Assembly: GCA_046565765.1 (NCBI GenBank)
Contig: JBKHXX010000032.1
Coordinates: forward strand, 62,001 to 126,000
From: JBFMCT01 sp046565765
GTDB lineage: Bacteria > Actinomycetota > Acidimicrobiia > Acidimicrobiales > AC-14
Length of the DNA stretch: 64,000 bases
Direction of reading: 5' to 3'
Shown here: positions 60,870 through 64,000 of the stretch, in pieces
How positions within the stretch are numbered: the first letter of the stretch is position 1
Layout: every line of letters begins with the position of its first letter
Notes under the pieces: generated by a model
What the model saw: only the letters and a program-made list of their open reading frames with translations
Told to the model about the DNA's origin: nothing
The model's database searches: none
Program-made: the position numbers and the translations under genes

Positions 60870-61681
60870 CACCCTCAGCCGCCGCACCCGCACGACCACG
60901 GCGGACGGGCGTGCCTGCCGCCGCCGGTGCGGTGGCGGTGCTCGGGGCCCTGTTCTTCCTGGTCCCCCTGGTCGGCCTGGTGTGGCGGGCCCCGTGGTCG
61001 ACCCTCCTCGACGAGCTGGGCGACCCCGACGTGCGCGACGCCCTGCGCCTGTCGCTGGTGTGCTCGTTGTCGGCCACCGCCCTGTCCCTGGCCGTGGGCG
61101 TGCCGCTGGCCTGGGTGCTGGCCCGGGGCCGGTTCCCGGGGCGGCGGCTGCTGCGGGCCCTGACCACCCTGCCCATGGTCCTGCCGCCGGTCGTCGGCGG
61201 CGTGGCCCTGCTGCTCGCCTTCGGCCGGCGGGGCCTGGCCGGGCAGTGGCTCGACCAGTGGTTCGGCATCCGCCTGCCGTTCACCACGGCGGGAGCGATC
61301 CTGGCCGAGACGTTCGTGGCCATGCCGTTCCTCGTGCTCACCGCCGAGGCCGGCTTCCGCTCCGCCGACGAGCGACTCGAGGAGGCGGCCCGCACCCTGG
61401 GCGCCCGCCCGTGGACCGTGTTCCGCCGCGTGACCCTCCCCCTGGTGGCCCCGTCGCTGGCGGCGGGGGCGGTGCTGGCCTGGGCCCGGGCCCTCGGCGA
61501 GTTCGGCGCCACCATCACCTTCGCCGGCAACTTCCCGGGGCAGACCCAGACGACGCCGCTCAAGGTGTACCTGCTGCTCGAGTCCCGGCCCGACGCGGCC
61601 ATCGTGCTCAGCCTCGTGCTGCTGGCCGTGTCGCTGGCCGTGCTGGTCGGGCTGCGCAGCCGCTGGCTGGGCTCGGCGTGA
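60866..61681 (+). CDS. modB: Molybdate ABC transporter permease
   Basis: A 271-residue permease with about six helices. The EAA loop is EEAARTLGARPWTVFRRVTLP with the Gly at its centre, the ATPase contact. ALGEFGATITFAGNFPGQTQ is the signature of ModB. A 15-residue Pro/Ala/Arg N-terminal extension precedes helix 1. GTG start overlapping modA (GTGA); modC follows with another GTGA. Confidence 0.94.
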   Translation: MTPSAAAPARPRRTGVPAAAGAVAVLGALFFLVPLVGLVWRAPWSTLLDELGDPDVRDALRLSLVCSLSATALSLAVGVPLAWVLARGRFPGRRLLRALTTLPMVLPPVVGGVALLLAFGRRGLAGQWLDQWFGIRLPFTTAGAILAETFVAMPFLVLTAEAGFRSADERLEEAARTLGARPWTVFRRVTLPLVAPSLAAGAVLAWARALGEFGATITFAGNFPGQTQTTPLKVYLLLESRPDAAIVLSLVLLAVSLAVLVGLRSRWLGSA

Positions 61682-62751
61682 GCGGCTCCCGCTCCGGCCG
61701 CCTCACCGCCACCGTCGGCCTCACCCGGGGGACGCTGCGCCTGGACGTCTGCCTCGACCTCCCCATGGGGACGACGGTCGCCGTCCTCGGGCCGAACGGG
61801 GCGGGCAAGACCACCCTGCTGCGCGCCCTCGCCGGCCTCCAGCCCCTCGAACGGGGTGCGGTCGCTCTCGGCGGCGACGTGCTGGAGGACGTCGCCACCG
61901 GTGCCTGCCGGCCGCCCGAGGACCGCCCCATCGGGGTCGTGTTCCAGGACTACCTGCTGTTCCCCCACCTGTCCGCCCTCGACAACGTGGCCTTCGGGCT
62001 GCGCAGCCGGGGCGTGGCCCGGGCCGAGGCCCGTCGCCGGGCGGGCGAGTGGCTGGAGCGGGTCGGCCTGGGCGACCGCCTCACGAGCAAGCCGAGGGAG
62101 CTGTCCGGCGGGCAGGCCCAGCGGGTCGCCCTGGCCCGGGCCCTGGCCACCGACCCCCGCCTGCTCCTCCTCGACGAGCCCCTCTCCGCCCTCGACGCCA
62201 GCACGCGCCTGGAGGTACGCCGTGAGCTGCGCCGCCACCTCGCCTCCTTCCCCGGCGTCCGCCTCGTCGTCACCCACGACCCGCTGGAGGCCATCGCCCT
62301 GGCCGACGTGCTCGTCGTCCTGGAGGACGGGCGGGTCGTGCAAACCGGTGCCCCCGCGGACGTGACCGCCCGCCCCCGCTCCCGCTACGTGGCCGAGCTG
62401 GTGGGCGTCAACCTCTGGCGGGCGCACGCCGAGGGCGACCGGGTCGACCTGCCCGGCGGAGGCCGGCTCCAGGCCCCGGCCGCCGGCAGCGGTGGCGACG
62501 TGTTCGCCCTGGTCCATCCCCGGGCGGTGTCCCTGCACCGCCGGGAGCCCGAGGGCACCCCCCGCAACGTGTGGAAGGGCAGCGCCGAGAGCCTCGACCT
62601 CGAGGGCGAGCGGGTGCGGGTGCGGGTGGGCGGGCCCATCCCCATCGTGGCCGAGGTCACGCCCGCGGCGGTGGCCGACCTGCGCCTGGCCGACGGCGGC
62701 GAGGTGTGGGTGTCGGTCAAGGCGGCCGAGATCGAGGTCTACCCGGCCTGA
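61678..62751 (+). CDS. modC: Molybdate ABC transporter ATP-binding protein with TOBE domain
   Basis: A 357-residue ATPase. Walker A GPNGAGKT (about 38-45), Q-loop VVFQDYLLFPHLSALDN, signature LSGGQAQRVALARAL, Walker B LLLLDEPLSALDA and switch His VVTHDPLEA. The C-terminal ~110 residues form a TOBE regulatory domain (VDLPGGGRLQAPAAG ... VWVSVKAAEIEVY) that can bind molybdate and limit uptake. Family length is about 350, so it is complete. GTG start in a GTGA overlap. Confidence 0.94.
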   Translation: MSGSRSGRLTATVGLTRGTLRLDVCLDLPMGTTVAVLGPNGAGKTTLLRALAGLQPLERGAVALGGDVLEDVATGACRPPEDRPIGVVFQDYLLFPHLSALDNVAFGLRSRGVARAEARRRAGEWLERVGLGDRLTSKPRELSGGQAQRVALARALATDPRLLLLDEPLSALDASTRLEVRRELRRHLASFPGVRLVVTHDPLEAIALADVLVVLEDGRVVQTGAPADVTARPRSRYVAELVGVNLWRAHAEGDRVDLPGGGRLQAPAAGSGGDVFALVHPRAVSLHRREPEGTPRNVWKGSAESLDLEGERVRVRVGGPIPIVAEVTPAAVADLRLADGGEVWVSVKAAEIEVYPA

Positions 62752-62762
62752 GGGCGGTGCCC

Positions 62763-62768
62763 TACAGT
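62763..62768 (+). promoter_or_regulatory. TANNNT box before methyltransferase gene
   Basis: TACAGT ends 9 bp before the ATG at 62778. There is no ribosome-binding site, so the gene is probably leaderless. Confidence 0.4.
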
Positions 62769-62777
62769 CCGGCGGTC

Positions 62778-63554
62778 ATGGCCTCGCCCCGGACCCGGTT
62801 CGACGCCCAGGCCCCGGGGTTCGACCGGCGCACGGGCGTGGGCGGGGCCGCCCCCGCCATCGCCGACGCGGTGGTGGCCGCCGCCTCCCTCGGCCGGGAC
62901 GCCACCCTCCTCGAGATCGGCCCCGGCACGGGCGAGATCGGCGTGCACCTCGCCGCCCTGGTCGCCCGCTACGCCGGCCTGGAGCTGTCCCAACCCATGC
63001 TCGACGAGTTCGCCGCCCGCCCGCCGGACCGGGCCAGGGCCCTGCTCGTCAGGGCCGACGCCGCCCGCTCCTGGCCGGTCCGGCCCGCGAGCGCCCAGGC
63101 CGTCTTCGCCTCCCGGGCCGCCCACCTCCTCGACGTGGCCCACGCCGCCGCCGAGATCCTGCGGGTCGCGGCGCCCGGCGCCGCCGTGCTGCTCGGACGG
63201 GTGGAGCGTGAGCCGGGCGGCCTCCGCCAGCGGCTGCGCAGCCGCCGCCGCGCCCTCATCGCCGTGCGGGGGGTCGATCCCGGCCGGGGTCGCGACCGCG
63301 GCCCCGAGCTGCTGTCCGCCCTCGCCGGTGCCGCCCCGGTGGGCCCCCACCCCGTGGCCTCCTGGACGGTGCGGACCGACGCCGCCGCCGTGCTCGACGC
63401 GTGGGAGCGCACGGGCACGGTCGGAGGCCTCGCCCTGCCGCCCGACCTGGCGGCGGCGGTGAACCGGGAGCTGCGGGCGTGGGCGCACGCCGAGCTCCCT
63501 CGATCCGCCCAGGAGACGGAAACGTACGTGCTGGAAGGCGCCCGCCTTCCCTGA
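62778..63554 (+). CDS. Class I SAM-dependent methyltransferase
   Basis: A 258-residue methyltransferase. The SAM loop is LLEIGPGTGEIGVHLA (about 44-60), with LELSQPMLDEFAAR after strand 2 and VFASRAAHLLDVAHAAAEIL at motif IV. The C-terminal half is Arg-rich and less conserved. No substrate can be named. It lies between modC and the molybdenum storage gene with its own TACAGT box, so a link to molybdenum is only positional. Confidence 0.75.
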   Translation: MASPRTRFDAQAPGFDRRTGVGGAAPAIADAVVAAASLGRDATLLEIGPGTGEIGVHLAALVARYAGLELSQPMLDEFAARPPDRARALLVRADAARSWPVRPASAQAVFASRAAHLLDVAHAAAEILRVAAPGAAVLLGRVEREPGGLRQRLRSRRRALIAVRGVDPGRGRDRGPELLSALAGAAPVGPHPVASWTVRTDAAAVLDAWERTGTVGGLALPPDLAAAVNRELRAWAHAELPRSAQETETYVLEGARLP

Positions 63555-63562
63555 CCCCGGAG

Positions 63563-64000
63563 ATGCCGTTGAACCAACCCCTCCTGACCGATCTGGGCCA
63601 GGCCCTGGTCAGTGGATCGCTCACCGACGAGACGCTCCTGGCCGAGACGGCCCGCCACGAGACCATGCGCATCCTGCCCGACGCCAACGTCGTCAAGATC
63701 GGGGGGCAGAGCTTCATCGACCGGGGACGGGCGGCCGTGCTGCCCCTGCTCGACGAGCTGGTGGCCAACCTGCCCGACCACAAGATGATCATCGGCACGG
63801 GCGCCGGCACCCGCGCCCGCCACGCCTACAGCGTGGGGCTCGACCTGGGCATGCCCACCGGCGTGCTGTCGGTGCTGGGCACCTTCGTCAGCATGCAGAA
63901 CGCCCGCATGATCCACTACCTGCTGGCCCGCCACGGCATCCCCTTCATCGAGCCCGCCCAGTTCCCCCAGCTCCCCCTCTACCTGTCGGAGCGGCGGGCG
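63563..64000 (+). CDS. Molybdenum storage protein subunit, 3' end missing
   Basis: The first 146 residues of an amino-acid-kinase-fold protein, cut by the window edge. MRILPDANVVKIGGQSFIDR (35-54) and MIIGTGAGTRARHAYSVG (75-92) match, from memory, the Azotobacter molybdenum storage protein (MoSto; RILPDA-VIKIGGQS-IDRGRAAV and GTGAGTRARHLYS). MoSto packs polymolybdate clusters inside an ATP-driven hexamer. Placement after modABC strengthens this. The alternative is a uridylate kinase, which shares the fold but not this N-terminal pattern. ATG start. Confidence 0.8.
   Translation, partial: MPLNQPLLTDLGQALVSGSLTDETLLAETARHETMRILPDANVVKIGGQSFIDRGRAAVLPLLDELVANLPDHKMIIGTGAGTRARHAYSVGLDLGMPTGVLSVLGTFVSMQNARMIHYLLARHGIPFIEPAQFPQLPLYLSERRA

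Overview
The window is very GC-rich, almost fully coding, and dominated by ATG/GTG starts with 4-bp stop/start overlaps (GTGA, ATGA). The gene set points to an actinomycete (phylum Actinomycetota). It includes a gcvH-garA-merR-DUF151-merR block known from mycobacteria, an Rv2629-like factor, CsoR, a GMPP/phosphomannomutase-like fusion, DUF2795 and DUF4333 proteins, and leaderless promoters with TANNNT boxes 6-10 bp before the start codon. A glutaminyl-tRNA synthetase and a molybdenum storage protein are unusual for the phylum, so a deep lineage such as Acidimicrobiia is my guess. No tRNA, rRNA, CRISPR array, insertion sequence or prophage was seen.

Layout. 0-7 kb: a cut-off MFS transporter, a polytopic glycosyltransferase-like protein, a SAM methyltransferase, and a TetR/DHA2 efflux pair behind tandem operator-like repeats. 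7-13 kb: a secreted serine protease, EttA, small membrane proteins, and a stand-alone NuoF divergent from a CBS-domain protein across a Rex-like site. 13-19 kb: the csoR-copA copper operon, an Rv2629-like factor, a decayed short-chain dehydrogenase and an epimerase. 19-22 kb: a zinc/manganese ABC uptake operon ending in a Fur-family regulator. 22-25.7 kb: a kelch lipoprotein divergent from a copper-radical oxidase with all five metal/cofactor residues. 25.7-28.3 kb: a coupled LOG / RuBisCO-like protein / MtnA operon (purine riboside and methylthioribose salvage).

28.3-38.8 kb: a lipoprotein whose signal-peptide codons form a long palindrome, then a run of envelope genes. These are a CopC-CopD fusion, YcnI, a lipoprotein, a third protein with a predicted mature N-terminal histidine, a CPBP protease, a periplasmic binding protein and two paralogous double-anchored proteins. 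An ABC-2 exporter follows. This run is the best candidate for an undescribed copper-related envelope system. 38.8-47.7 kb (minus strand): glycine cleavage genes gcvPB-gcvPA-gcvT and gcvH, interleaved with a HisN-like phosphatase, a PD-(D/E)XK-like protein, two MerR regulators, a DUF151 nuclease, hypoxanthine phosphoribosyltransferase and GarA. 47.7-58.5 kb: GMPP/PMM-like fusion, CDP-alcohol transferase, DUF2795, sigma factor, GlnRS-YqeY, a phosphoesterase/BON/nucleotidyltransferase set, a His-rich protein and an orphan response regulator. 58.7-64 kb: a threonine-rich surface protein with a sortase-like tail, then a molybdenum locus: HTH-TOBE regulator, modABC, a methyltransferase and the start of a molybdenum storage protein.

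Metal handling recurs: copper (csoR-copA, copCD-ycnI, the radical oxidase), zinc/manganese (ABC plus Fur) and molybdenum (modABC plus storage). Two features of gene expression also stand out. Several genes have no ATG or GTG start and instead have a well-placed CTG, mostly in CTGA overlaps. In several junctions the TAG stop of one gene is also the first half of the TANNNT box of the next gene's leaderless promoter.
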